Below, piece after piece: positions 23,581 to 35,740 of a DNA stretch of 64,000 nucleotides. The notes under the pieces were generated by a model. That model ran no database searches and had not been told where the DNA came from. It worked only from the letters and a program-made list of their open reading frames with translations. A program made the position numbers and the translations under genes. Origin of the DNA: Leptoclinus maculatus (Eukaryota > Chordata > Actinopteri > Perciformes > Stichaeidae); contig JAVDOI010000010.1 in assembly GCA_032191485.1 (NCBI GenBank), positions 8,487,318-8,551,317 on the forward strand. Direction: 5' to 3'. Each line of letters opens with the position of its first letter. Position 1 is the stretch's first letter.

Positions 23581-24958
23581 ATACATGATGAAGTGCAGAA
23601 GGACTCTTATCTTTGTTTCCTTTTTCATTATGTTGATACAATGCAAATCCAGAGTGGCAGAGTGGGCCTGCTCTCTCAGCCTCTTTAAAGATGAGCCAGT
23701 GAAGGACCTCATAGCTAGGGATGTTACGTGCTGCACCGAGGCTTCGGAGTAATAAGTGATAAACACTTTGTGAAGTGTGTATCAAGGATTTTATTGTTTT
23801 AGATCAATGACGTCTTTGATTACGCTCGAAGCCTAAACATTGAGAAATTATCGTTCCTGAACAAACATGAATAAAGTCTCCCCTCTACCCAGTTAAACCA
23901 CTGCCACGTCACAGTTTTAGAACACTAATATTGCCCCTCCAGCCATTATTATATTAGGATAAAATTATTGACCAAAGAATCGATTTCTACACTTTTCTTT
24001 TGCAAAACTCACAAGGCAATTCTACTACTGGCACAAAATACAGTAGCCTCGATCACAAATGACATGGTTGAGATCATCTGTAATAGATCTGCTTTACATC
24101 CTTGGCAACAAGGTGGTTTTGTGTGTGCATGAGAAATTAACCCTTTTGTGAACCAATTTGCTGGAAAAGCTTCAATGCTTAATGAAGCTTCATCTCGTCA
24201 TCACTACTTTTAGCTGCCCCCCTCCTTCTGTGTAACCAAAGGGTTGTTATGTCCAGCCATGTCTGCCTTGTAGCAGTGTGAAGCACCATGGAGACACAGA
24301 AACCTGCTTCCTGAGTAAAAGAAAAGAAGAAAAGAAGAAAAGAATAAAAACGGATGTCATGCTGTTTGAATATTGCTAGCAACAGGGCTCAAGACTGTGA
24401 CCAAAATGGTCACAGATGCAGATTGTTTTTGCATTGTGCGAGTACATGACGATCATTATGGATCAGAGACATCAGCCACAGTCTATTCCATCCTTGCCTC
24501 CACGGTCTCAAAAGTCACCTTGAAGAGCGAGCATTGAGCAGCTGCCAGGTCGCACAGGGAGGGTCGAGCTCCCGCTCATTGCAGACCCGTGCTTAAGGGA
24601 CAGTATTTGTGCATGCTGAGCAGAGATGCTCTGTTGTGAGGTCTTTCCTTGCACTGTGTGCTGGTTACCTGGTTTTAAGTGCGCAGGTTGAGACTAAATG
24701 CTGATACCAGAACTGATACCAGTGTTTAATCAAGAAGCTGTATGCCTCACTGTGACCAAGTGACTGGGATCTATCTTTTATGTGTAAGGCGACATTGAGC
24801 AATATATGTTCTGGATGTAACATTTATGTGTATTGCATTCCGATAACACATGTCCAACAACGTTTTGTTGGCTAGGCTTACATTCTAGGTGGTTTCTTGA
24901 CTTATTTTGCATTACAGTACATTTCTGATCACGTGTTTGTGTTGTATGCTTGCCCCAG

Positions 24959-25240
24959 TTTTACAGATGTTTCAAAGCCCTACTGGGTTGTCAGGCTCCT
25001 CGACGAGGCTCCAGTTTCAAGAGCTCCTCCAAGGTTACCACCAAGGTCATGAGGGGTCTAGCAGTTACTGGTCCCCGCCGCACCAACGACTTCCTATACA
25101 TGGTAGCCTCCCTGGGTCAACCGGTCGCCACCATTCCCCAACTGGGCCCCTCAGTGGAACCAACCATCGATGTCACCAGAGGCCCCTCTTCAGACACCAA
25201 CAAACCTGTCGTATCACTAGAGGCCCACTTTGATGGCTGA
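24959..25240 (+). CDS. tmtops: TMT-family opsin, last coding exon (helix 8 and C-terminal tail)
   Basis: This exon encodes the last 93 residues and a TGA stop. It starts FYRCFKALLGC directly after a ccccag acceptor. Joined to the preceding exon it gives NKQ|FYRCF, the phase-0 junction at rhodopsin Gln312/Phe313, which is the position of the last rhodopsin intron. Residues 1-11 form amphipathic helix 8. Cys4 and Cys11 align with rhodopsin Cys316 and the palmitoylated Cys323. Residues 18-29 are Ser/Thr- and Lys-rich and could be kinase and arrestin sites (inference). The tail ends with a KPVVSLEAHFDG stretch, which resembles the conserved end I associate with TMT opsins. The exon is 11.0 kb downstream of its partner, on the same strand, with no frame disruption. 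The gene looks intact here; its N-terminal exons lie outside the window. Confidence 0.9.
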   Translation, partial: FYRCFKALLGCQAPRRGSSFKSSSKVTTKVMRGLAVTGPRRTNDFLYMVASLGQPVATIPQLGPSVEPTIDVTRGPSSDTNKPVVSLEAHFDG

Positions 25241-26875
25241 TGATTGGCTATAACCATGAAATCCCCAAATCCCCCAGCAAGGAAGTCATTATTCATGAGA
25301 GTGGTGGTGTAACTGAGGCTTGGAGAGCAGCAGCCTGAAAGTCTTGGTGGATTTAAAGCATCAGCATGACCCTGGCTAGTAGACATGGACCGGTGGCAAA
25401 TCTTGGACTGCCTCTGAATAATATAAACCCGCAGAAGCTGGGAGTCTGCGTTTCCCTGCAAAGAAAAAGCATATATCTCTCCTGCTAGGAGCAGGCATTT
25501 AAATGATGTTCTTATCACGGGTTTTGGAGAAAGCACAGTCAGACTGTTATTGTAATAGAAGAGGAATTGTAGGGCTTATTTATGTTGTGCAATATATGAT
25601 GTTCAGTAAAGCATTCACTTTGGCATAACAGAAATGTGTCTGGAGTGCAGGAAGAGGGATAAGATGTATTTTTGTATTGATTGCTTACTGAAAGTGGTTT
25701 ACGGAGTGAGGTTGAAGAACACCAGATGTTTATTACCATCAGCATTTTGAAGTCTTTTCTAGAGTGGACAAGATTATAAAGATGTAAGAGACTTAGAGTA
25801 ATGGGAATGTACTGGTAATGATTTTTTACGCATCAGTCTTTTTAGCTTTTATTCCCTACCAGTAATTTTATTCATTTAAATTCATCACTCGTCACTTTGA
25901 AATGCATGTGTTCAATTAAGTGGTTCGTCAGAAGTAGCATTGCTAGCATGCTAGCTCCATTCAAGTTGTGTCAGGAATAGTGACTTAGGAAGAGTGAAAT
26001 AGGTAAATGTTCCTTCAATAACTTTGTGCATGTGCAGTGTTGCAGTATCATATGCAAATGAGGTTGGAGAAAATACTGTATCTGGTAAATTTCAGTCCAT
26101 ACTAATGATACAGATAATCCTGAAAATGTATGCCTGTCTGGAATGTTTTTTCAGACAGACATTTCCACATGTACGTAAAGCTGTGTTATCTGTTTTTTTT
26201 AACTGTGCTGGATTTGATTAAACCCGAAGCGCAGGGCGTACTATGTGTTAAAAAAAAACTGATGTCAAAGCCCTTTTAATGTGTAAGTGATCGTCAAACA
26301 TCCTTAACAATGATTAGCAGTTCAGTGCCTTGCTCATAGGCACATAGGCACCAGCAGTTTTACGCAGACAGGCATTAGCTACAGTATTCAAACTATTTGC
26401 TTCCACAAAAGTCAGCCTGCTGTGTTCAACAGTCTTTGAACACCTGGTATTATCAAAGGAAATCCTGACAAGAAACGGACATTTCCCAGCGTCTCACGAG
26501 ACATCACGAAGACTTTATTCAAGGGAACAAATGTCTTTTTGATGGAATATGTTTATTCTGTATATATTGATTGCCATGTGCTTGTCTGCAAATTTTTTGA
26601 TAACTGATTTGACACTTTCTCTTTCTTGCAATACAAAGATAACTGCGGAGTTTCTAAAAGCAGTGCATCGATGCCGTGTTCAGTGAATGTCTAAGCTATA
26701 AGTGGTGTGGTACTACTGTAGATCACAGTGTTTGATTTTCTTCATGTAATTCACTTTTAGTCACTGTTTTCTATGTGCTGTCAAGATCTTGTATACATTG
26801 ATGTACATGAGTTGATACCAAAGCAAAAATAAATTTGAATATTTTTTAAGTTCAATAAACATTTTTTTTTTCTTT
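25241..26875 (+). other. 3'UTR of the TMT opsin gene
   Basis: This AT-rich, non-coding stretch follows the opsin TGA stop and runs to paired AATAAA signals. The end is approximate because the cleavage site cannot be read from sequence alone. An earlier ATTAAA at 26217-26222 could give a shorter isoform. A perfect 14-bp palindrome (gctagcatgctagc) lies at 25942-25955. Confidence 0.6.
26828..26859 (+). terminator. Paired polyadenylation signals (AATAAA x2)
   Basis: AATAAA occurs at 26828-26833 and again at 26854-26859. T-rich sequence and a TG-rich element near 26890-26910 follow, the usual arrangement around a vertebrate cleavage site. These are the first canonical AATAAA hexamers I saw downstream of the opsin stop, so they most likely end that transcript. 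Confidence 0.65.
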
Positions 26876-29739
26876 TTAAATCTAAATGAATGTGCAGTGC
26901 TGTCTTTTGATGACAACTTGTTTAAAAACTGGAGGTTTAAAGTGTGATATACCGTATAGAGATGAATGGTAGAGATATGTAATACATGTATGTAACAGCA
27001 TAGTCATAACTGACAAATCTGTTGCTTCTTCACCGCAGGATGCAACTAAATTCTACAACTGGTCCTTTAATTTGTACGTTTGTTTGCTTTAACGACTAAT
27101 TATGTTAGAATGAAACAAAAGTCTGTTTTTAGATTTTTCTTATAATAGGACTACACTGCAATGTAAGAACAATGCCGTTTCTTTATTCTACATGGATGAC
27201 GATGCCGTCTTATTGTCTGGACTTTTAGCTTCAGTCTCAGACTTTTAGCATGATATCATGCATGTAGCCATCAAGTGCCTATTGAAGGACCTTTTACAGG
27301 GCTCTTGTTTTAAAACAAGTCCCCTTGAAACCTTAGAAAGTAATCCGGGGCCGATGTTCTCAACCAACTCACAGAGCTAAAGTTAGCTTAATTGGCCAGC
27401 TGGCTACAGCTGATGAAGTCAGTTTGCAGCAGATGTCTCTTCATCCTGCTTCTGTTTAACTCTCTGAAATCAGGGACACATCATTTAAAAAAATAGCAAG
27501 GAGTTTGAGGGATAAATCTGCCACTATTATAGTTGTAAACTGCATTATGGCCATCCAAGAAAGGCAGGCTTGATGGGCAAAAAAAAAGGTATTTAAAAGG
27601 GGGACTAGGCTTATTAAGAACATCACCATTCAGAGTGCAGTTGGGTGAAAAATTAAATAAAAAGTACAGATGTTGAACAATTCCATTGACAAAAGTATAT
27701 ATAAACAGGCTTTAAATAAAGGTTACCTGGAGTGAACCTAGTAAGCGGCTAATGAAGTTACTGTCTACTTATTGTATAATGTAATAAACTATGTAATTGA
27801 TTTTCCGAGGGGGATATTAAATGTCAGGGTATACTTCCAACCTGGTCACAAGATTTGTTTTATTCACTGAAAATACCACTAAGCCATCCCACGTTTTAAA
27901 TTCCCAGACAAATCAAAGGAGGAGTCCTATGACTATCTAATTGCCCTTAATCGTCCAAAATAACGATGCCAACTTTCCAAAGTCAAGAAGATTTGTTTTA
28001 ATCTTCAATCTCTTCTCTTAAATCTTTTTAACCTGGTCAAACAACACATTGTTCATCTGGCTACAGCAGGGGTGAAAGCAGGTTACACATCAACACAGAG
28101 ATGAGAGCGGCCAAGTACAAACGGTGTTTTTAACCCACTGAGTGATTCCTCTGGCACAGCTGGAGATTAAGTGCCTAAAGGGCAACTGACGAAGAAGTAG
28201 TTTTTGATTCACGTGTGATGGACATCTTGAAATGAATCCATGTGTACTACAATGACTGGAAATCACATCATAATTAGGTATTACTAAAACAGTTGACATA
28301 CAGTAAAATAATCACTGGATTGGAGTTTTGCCAGCCAGTTGTGTACATTGCAAATCAATGTAATTGACCCATTTATATAGTTTATTAATGGATTCACGAA
28401 TTATATCCGCAACATAAGGATTATAGCCTATTATATTACTGATGTTATATTATGGACTATGAGAGAAGTTGTCCTCATGTGAACCTTACATTATCAGTGG
28501 AAAACAACCAAGAGATTCACAAGAACAGCAAAATCCAACCCATCAGCGCATCCAATGGAGACTTACTTAAATTGGTAGAGGGACTTAAAGTTGAACAAAT
28601 CTGTTTCTCAGCACTCATTTTTAATCTCCTTCAGGCTTCAGTGCACCTTTAGCAATGTTTGGCTAATTGTTTTTCTGGAATTCTTGGTCCTTGGTCTCCA
28701 CTGTTAACAATCAAGCCCCTTGTGTAAAGAGACGCTCCAATAATCAACACGGCTGTTGAGACGGCATTGTGATGGACTTCATTCAATGTCTGATTAACCA
28801 GTTGAATGGCTGGAAGACTGGAGTGAGGCTGGGATGAGTAGAAATCCAAAATACCTTTTGTCACCAACCCTTTTAGCTTTTGTCAAAAATAAGAGCCAGT
28901 CAGTTCGCTCTCTCTCTCACTTCCAACACCTCTCTCTCTCATTTTCAGCTGTGGATAAGTGAGCTTCTTTATTCATCGACCGAACGAAACGAGATGGAAT
29001 GGGATGAAAAGTTGAGCCCCAGAAGGAGGAGAGAGAATAAAGCATCAAAGAAATATATAACACCGCAATAGGAACACAGACTCCTCTTTTACAGGTGCAG
29101 ATTTGTGTTGCTACAAGCTCAATTTGACAGAATTCAAAGTTAACATATTAAATGTTGTCAGGACCTCTAATCTTCCGCCTGCAAATGGGTTACAATATTA
29201 CACGCTTTTGTCCGACAGTGCAATTACATTAATAGACAAGCTTTAAATGTTGCAGTGTGTTCACACCTTAAAAGAGATGAGCTACCTCCCACCTGGAGAA
29301 AGATGACAGAGAAAGCTACATGACGACAACTTGGCAACACACACCCATCATAAAGAATACTGTTGCAGATGTTATGTCCATATATACATCAAACAAACAC
29401 TTCTAAACACTTACTGAGTGATCTAAAAGCAGTGAAGCACTCACAAATTCTGTTTCTCTTGTACTGATAGTTATGGTTCCTGCACTACAGGAGTGTTTGT
29501 CTTTGACCGCTGCCAAACATGCCAGACTAAAGAGCTTGTAATATCTGGCAAGCTGCCCTGTGACCATTGGGTCCAGCCAGCATTCTGATGAAACGCATTG
29601 TAAATGAGTGCCGACAGCACATGGGATTCCACAGTCAACTCATTAATAAAGTCCACTGCCACCTGAAACTGCCCACCATGAATTTTCTCACAGGCTTTCC
29701 AATTCATACCTTTGGACAAGGGCGATACGGCGAGGGTTA

Positions 29740-29892
29740 AATATAAAAGATATTTTTGACCCCATACCTTGATATTGTGACAATATTGCAGAGTTGACTG
29801 GGTGGTTTTACAAAACCATTAACAGATAATCACCAGTAATATGGATATAATATAATGCAGCCCTATGCCATATTACAATACCCAAAATCTAA
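29740..29892. repeat. Decayed 'gatattgtgacaatattg' teleost repeat
   Basis: The order ccttgatattgtgacaatat, agagttgactgg, gataatcaccagtaatatgg, atataat, then tatgccatattacaatac follows a repeat very common in percomorph genomes. It is non-coding. The superfamily is uncertain. Confidence 0.55.
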
Positions 29893-30270
29893 TCTAACCA
29901 TAACCAGGACAGAGCGGGCAGACTGTAAGACCCTGCTGCAGTAAAATGAGAGGTTTGAGAGTGTGGTGAGATAAGTGATGATAAGAAAAGAGATCAAGCA
30001 TAAAGGTAACAGAAGCAAATCAAGTCTTGCACTGGATGAGTTGTTTTAGAGGAAGACGTTTTGTGGGATGTATCCTCTCTTGTCAGTGTCTGAGGCAGGG
30101 CTTGTGGCAAATGAACATTAAAACTGACTAGACAATTAATTGAGCAGTAAGAGTTGTTTTGTTTTTTTCAAGCGAATCAATATTTTCAGTTGAAAATATC
30201 TATGTTTCTACTCAGTAAAACTTATTTTACTGATACTCTCTATTTTTGATACTGATACAGATGTAGTAAT

Positions 30271-30537
30271 TAGGGGTGTAAGAAAATATTGATTTACTCG
30301 AGTATTGCAATAGGATTTGATGTGGCGTTTAAACCCCCGACCGCTAGATAACAGCGTTGTAATCCATCTTCAGCCTCGTCTTAAAAAGCCTTGTCTTTAT
30401 ACTACGACAGTATTCCTGACATTCGATTTGAAAAATGGCAATATATTACCTTGCTTACAGTGACGCAATATATTGAATCCTAATCTCTGTATCATGATAG
30501 CTATTGTATTGCCAGATTCTTGCCAATGCACCCCTTA
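30271..30537. mobile_element. MITE-like element with aggggtg ends
   Basis: The left end taggggtgtaagaaaatatt and the right end, which reads aaggggtgcattggcaag on the minus strand, form imperfect terminal inverted repeats of the (C/T)AGGGGTG type seen in hAT-related elements. The interior has cgatattg-like and gcaatatattgaatcctaat strings typical of a common teleost repeat. I could not fix the target-site duplication. Confidence 0.5.
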
Positions 30538-31009
30538 ATAGCAGTACATTACATGAATCATTAACAACGCAAGGATAAAATGGTGAGCCCGTCGTATCGT
30601 TTGTGTTTTTGTTGGTCATTTTTTTTCTTCTTTTTTTGTCAGAGCATTTGGTTTATTGATTGGTTTTGGGATGTAAAGTGTAAAGAATAAAAAAAATATA
30701 TAACAAAAGGTTTCTGAAAAAACACTACCTACGTAGCTTCATACGTAGCCATCTGCTGGTCCCTGAATGCTCCACTCTGCTTAGTGACACTTGAAGTGGC
30801 GATCAAGGGTAATTACTGTATACAACTTTGAAACCCGGGTGACAGTTTGGTCCAAATGAGATTCATTAAAAAAAATTAAATACTAAATGAGTGGGAATTT
30901 CTCTGCCAAGGTGGCCACAACTGCAACCCACCTTGCGATAACTTGCTGCGGGAATTGCTGATTTGGTAGAAGGGCCCATGCTGGTTCGGGGGATATACTG
31001 GCAAATACT

Positions 31010-31012
<3 letters not shown>

Positions 31013-31066
<54 letters not shown>
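31013..31066. repeat. (AT)27 microsatellite
   Basis: A pure AT run, flanked on the right by a 25-bp tandem duplication. Confidence 0.97.
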
Positions 31067-31068
<2 letters not shown>

Positions 31069-31108
31069 ACACAAGCAGATCTTGTATATATCCACACAAG
31101 CAGATCTT
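31060..31108. repeat. 25-bp tandem duplication beside (AT)n
   Basis: tccacacaagcagatctt occurs at 31066-31083 and again at 31091-31108, each preceded by tatata. The period is 25 bp. Confidence 0.95.
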
Positions 31109-31932
31109 CCCTCTTTCTACAGTCACCCTGTCTTCCAAAGTGCTCTTATTAAATGTTTTGCTGCCTCTCTGTTGTGTGTCACCTGTCTTGAGGTCATGGG
31201 CAATCATCTCTTTGCATTTGTTGAATTGTCAGCTTGTCAGTGCAATGCCAAGTGGTATTTTTCATGAAAAAGACAAAATCACAAATAAATACAACATGAC
31301 ATGCCGTAAAGTAACTATATGCCCAAATGAGAATCACGTTTGCTCATCTGCCCACAGAAAGTAGTGAACTGAAGGGTGAAATACAAACTGTCTGCTGAAC
31401 AGAAGCAAAAGGGCAACCAACCAAGAACATACAACTCCATTCTTTATGGTATAAAGAACCACAGAAAGGATGTTCATGCTTTTTACTGCAACATCAGATG
31501 ACTTTCCTTTTTCTAAGTGTGTAAAATGACAATTCAATGGTTAATCCTGTTTAAAGTTATAATCCTCAGGATTTATTGTAATCCAACGTCACTGTTATTT
31601 TATCTCATTGATATCACAATAGTCTTTTCAAACTGTATCGCTGTGCTAACCAAACACTCTGCTGTTAGATCACATTAAAAGCTTTCAACTGGCAAAATGC
31701 ATGGTGGCTTTTATCAGAAGAAGTAACAAAAAAGCAATAGCTTAGGTTAGCATAATAGGTTAGCATTAGCTGCTTAAAAATGTTACAAAGAAAGACGTAA
31801 TTGTAAACCTTTTTTGACAGTGGATGAGTTTTAAATACTGCAGAGTAATAGAACAACATAGATCTCAGAGGCGACAAGGACAAAGAAATTAAAGTTTTCT
31901 TTAAGAATTCAAGGTAACACGTGGTGAGTAAT

Positions 31933-31934
<2 letters not shown>

Positions 31935-31992
<58 letters not shown>
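31935..31992. repeat. (AT)29 microsatellite
   Basis: A pure AT run of 58 bp. Confidence 0.97.
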
Positions 31993-31995
<3 letters not shown>

Positions 31996-33306
31996 ATGAG
32001 TGTCAACAAACCAACCAGGACTGAAACCTTGAGGATTACAACCAACTGTTGCGGTCTTCTAACATATTGGAAAACCCTGGAGCACATTGTCAGTAGAAGT
32101 CCAATGTAAACAAATGTGTCCATTAGATGGCAGTTGTGAGGCTTCCTGTACTTTCCCTGAGGTTACGATAAAAAGGTCGTAAAAGAATAGAAACAAACTG
32201 TCTTTGGTTTCTAAGCTCTATCCTTCATTGTCATTATTGGTGGTAACCATAGAGCCATTATCATCACCCATTTACTGAAGCAGCAAGATGCTGAAAAGAC
32301 TATTCTGTACCTTTTAGCCCACACCTGACTTTTGACAAACCACCTGTCATCAGAGAGATACTGTGTGCGGTAGTTAGTTAGGCTTGCAGCACACTTAAGC
32401 CCAATCATAAGGCTTTAATTGGAGCCATGGGATTCTGTAAGGAGGCCAAGTGGACAGTATCAGGTCATCTTTCCTGTGAAGTCTAGGAGGACTATCGGCA
32501 AATAGATCCCACACTGAGGTGTTCGGACAGGAAGCATGAATCACTCATGTCTTTTATGTTAATCATTGTATTTGTAGTAAAAAAACAAATGCCCTCTATC
32601 AAAATGAATAAAATCCATAGACAGTTTCTGTCAATGTCTTCTTCATAAGTGCTATTTTCAACAACAGTCAGCTTGTTTAAAGCAAGAATAGGTCTGGCAT
32701 TTGAATACAGAAACAAAATCCAGTTAGAGTGTGAAAGGGAAAATAAGTGAGTCAGCTTCCTTTTTGTGCCACTGTCACTGTGACACCAGCGTAACACCGC
32801 AGCTATAATCATCCACAAGCACGGGCCAAGCTCGGTTATAGAATTTAACTACTCAGACGTCGGCTGATGGGGATTAACTGAGGAAAAGTGACACAACTAG
32901 AAGGTTATTAAGGCTGGCCGTGGTAATTGTCCCATCTGGTATTATAGAAATCCACGAGTAAATCAAAGACTAAGGAGGGAAATAAAACATTTAAACTTAG
33001 GGGAAATATGACTTTTCCCTAAAAACTCATGGACGGATGGATTGATGGAAACAGGTGAGCAGATGGATGGAAATGAATGGATAGGGTGAAAAGGGACTAC
33101 GATATTCCAGAGTTCCAGTTAGAGGATAAGAAGTGAAACAGTGTGTGATGTATTATCTCTTGTGCCGTTACATTTTCACTCTAAGAAAGGTCGTACAATT
33201 TACCCGAAAGATTAAATGTACTTGGGCCGAAAGTGAAACTTCACAGTATTTTAAAGCAGTTCTGCATTTTTATGAATTATGAATATGTATTGAAGTTGTT
33301 ATGAAT

Positions 33307-33617
<311 letters not shown>

Positions 33618-33830
33618 ATGGTTTATGACATTCAATTTCAAACATAACAGCTTTGCACACAAACACAAAACTTGACATGCAAGTGTTCTGCACCGTATAT
33701 AATACTTAAGACTGTTCAAGGGAATTATTCAGGGTGGTAAAAGTATCCAGCTATGGTTGCATTTCCATATGTCACATATTTAATATAGAGCAGTAAAAGG
33801 GAAAGGTCCATGCTGTTGTTAAAAAAGTAA

Positions 33831-33925
33831 AGAGGCCATATTGCTCATCTTCAGGTTCATACTTGTCTCTTGGGTTTCTACTACAACATGTTTACATGCA
33901 TATTCAAACATACATGTTCAAACCA
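33831..33925 (+). repeat. Dispersed 'ccatattgctcat' repeat fragment
   Basis: It reads ggccatattgctcat, cttcaggttcatacttgt, then gtttctactacaacatgttt and acatgc. This is the left part of a very common teleost repeat that begins GGTCCCATATTATGCTCAT and has CAGGTTCATACTTGT. The same family is seen at 53862-54149. The right end is unclear. Confidence 0.6.
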
Positions 33926-35583
33926 TCTGTGCAGGAAAACCTGTATTACATATTTTGTTGTCGTTGGTGGATGGTGCAAAACTTAAGGTAACAGACGTTC
34001 ACTTCTCAGGGCAAAAGTTAAGAGTGGCTCCAGTGTCGGTTTCGTCACTCTCCTGGTTATTCAGTGCCAAAATCCCCTATTAGAGTGTTGTGAAAAACTG
34101 AATCCATGGTGCATCAGAGCAAGTCTGGTGTTTTGTCTGACTGTGTAGCCGCTCGGAGCCGCCAATTTAAGGCAAAGACATTTCACAAAATCCAATGCAT
34201 AAAGGATTCACAACAATGCATACATGTAATCCAGCACAATTCTACCTCATTTATTGCAGTCCGATGGTTTATTGTTCGCTCTCACAGTGTCAGTCACTCC
34301 TAATACGAATAGAAGATCCTACTGCTGCTGCTGAACATTGAAAGCGTTTAACTGGCGAAACAGTGCTTTCATTTTTTTTTGTGAAGAAGCGACAGAAAAC
34401 TAAATGTGTTCCGTCACCACAGTAATGTTTGTTCAAGAAAAACGAGTCTACAAAATAAAATAAATGTATGCAAACATAAGCAGCGTTACAAGATCAGCCT
34501 TTTATTTTATTTTGAAATTATCAAAATCAGGCCCCGGGGTGCCTAAATGAACAAGCCAAAAATGAAACAGGAAGTCAGTGGAACATTTTAGTTTGGCACT
34601 AAAACATTAGGCTGATTGCGCCAGTTTACTGTTATCAAACTAGAGGCAGGTGAGTTTCCCCTTGTGCATGAAAATGTGACAAAGAAAAGGTTGCTGTGCC
34701 TGCTCTAAATTGCCTTGCCTGTTGTGCAGCCACGCCTCCAGAGGAATGAGAATGCACACCAGATGGTGGTCCCTGCCCTGCTGCACAAACAACAGATCAC
34801 TTTGACAGTGGGGTTTCTGTCTTTTCTCTCATTATAAATGCAGAATGTTCTCACTGGATACAAGACTTTGCTGCTCTGCAGTTACAAAGGACGTAGGCAG
34901 GGACCTGGAAACCTCAAAGTGCAATAAAACAACCGTACAAGCTTTTACAAAAGTATATATAAGACGGATGAACAGAAAGTGCATTTAGTTCAGATCATAA
35001 CAAGCTCATCCAATACGAGAGCAAGCAGTAGAGCAGCAATATAATCTCTATTCCTGTAGTGATTCTAACAGGGCATCACACAGTGCCTCCGACAGGTACC
35101 AGGATTGAACTTGTTGGACAGTCCAAGGCATGAGGTATGCCACATTATCAGCCCAAACTGTGATGTCATGACGCAAACTGAAAAAGTAGAACAATGTACC
35201 TTTAAGCTGCCTTCAAATGATAATAAATGTCGTCTTCGCTCACCATGAGGTAAGGCACATTGCACAGAGCAGACACTTGCAGAGGCAAAGCACAGCACAG
35301 GTATACATCATGAAAAAGTGTCGAAGTCACATACAGCTTTTATCTCATTGGTAGCACTTTAAAAAAGGTCAACGACAACCAGGTCAAAATAATTTAAACT
35401 TTGAGCGCAGCTCTTACTGGCAATAGACTTCCGCCTAGTTGGCGCCACCACTCTCCCCATAGTAAAACAATGGTACAGTCAGCGCCAAGCCGCTTTACCG
35501 CTGATCATGTGTAGGTGGCTTTGAGGTTGAATAAGCATTGCTTTGTCGAGCAATACATTCCTGAAGGAATGTGAGAATATCTG

Positions 35584-35740
35584 CAGTGGGCAGAGGAGGT
35601 AGAGCAGGTCGTCCTCTAATCAAAAGATCTACAGATCGATCCCAAGCCACATGTCTAAGTGGACTTCGGCAAGATACTGAACACAGAATTGCTCCTGAAG
35701 GCTGTGCGTACGTTGGTTTATACATACACACAAGAGTATC
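35584..35740 (+). mobile_element. tRNA-derived SINE (decayed)
   Basis: The tRNA-like head has an A-box-like region (ggaggtagagcagg, 35595-35608) and a B box (agatcgatccc, 35633-35643). The body reads acttcggcaagatactgaac and aattgctcctgaaggctgtg, the string found in a widespread percomorph SINE. It would be transcribed by RNA polymerase III if active. The tail runs into a short acacac stretch. No target-site duplication was identified. Confidence 0.7.

Larger units (their letters stand above)
13937..24958 (+). other. Last intron of the TMT opsin gene (about 11.0 kb)
   Basis: The intron is bounded by gtgaga at the donor and tgccccag at the acceptor. A G-rich run begins 8 bases into it. It holds no coding exon I recognise. 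Contents include poly-A runs near 14.73 and 16.10 kb, a (GA)n tract at 18.15 kb, a GC-box/CCAAT patch at 18.96 kb, a probable retroelement end at 19.38 kb, a (GACA)n tract at 23.35 kb and a decayed dispersed repeat at 23.49 kb. The rest is unremarkable AT-rich sequence. Confidence 0.85.
26880..33300. other. Intergenic stretch downstream of the opsin gene
   Basis: No gene recognised. It holds two remnants of TATCG-rich teleost repeats (29740-29892 and 30271-30537), an (AT)n tract at 31013 with a duplicated flank, a second (AT)n tract at 31935 and a degenerate GGAT-rich stretch at about 33030-33090. The rest is AT-rich sequence with no features I can support. Confidence 0.6.

Noticed and set aside
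28649..28867. Minus-strand frame MVTKGILDFYSSQPHSSLPA of 72 codons
   Set aside because: It has plausible amino-acid composition, but no splice sites, no family recognised and no sign of a processed pseudogene (no poly-A, no target duplication).
29471..29719. Minus-strand frame of 82 codons rich in Trp and Gln
   Set aside because: No recognisable homologue or motif. It lies next to a decayed repeat and is probably non-coding.
35065..35298. Cys-rich minus-strand frame at 35.1-35.3 kb
   Set aside because: It begins within ordinary intergenic DNA with no signal peptide pattern, splice sites or known cysteine spacing.
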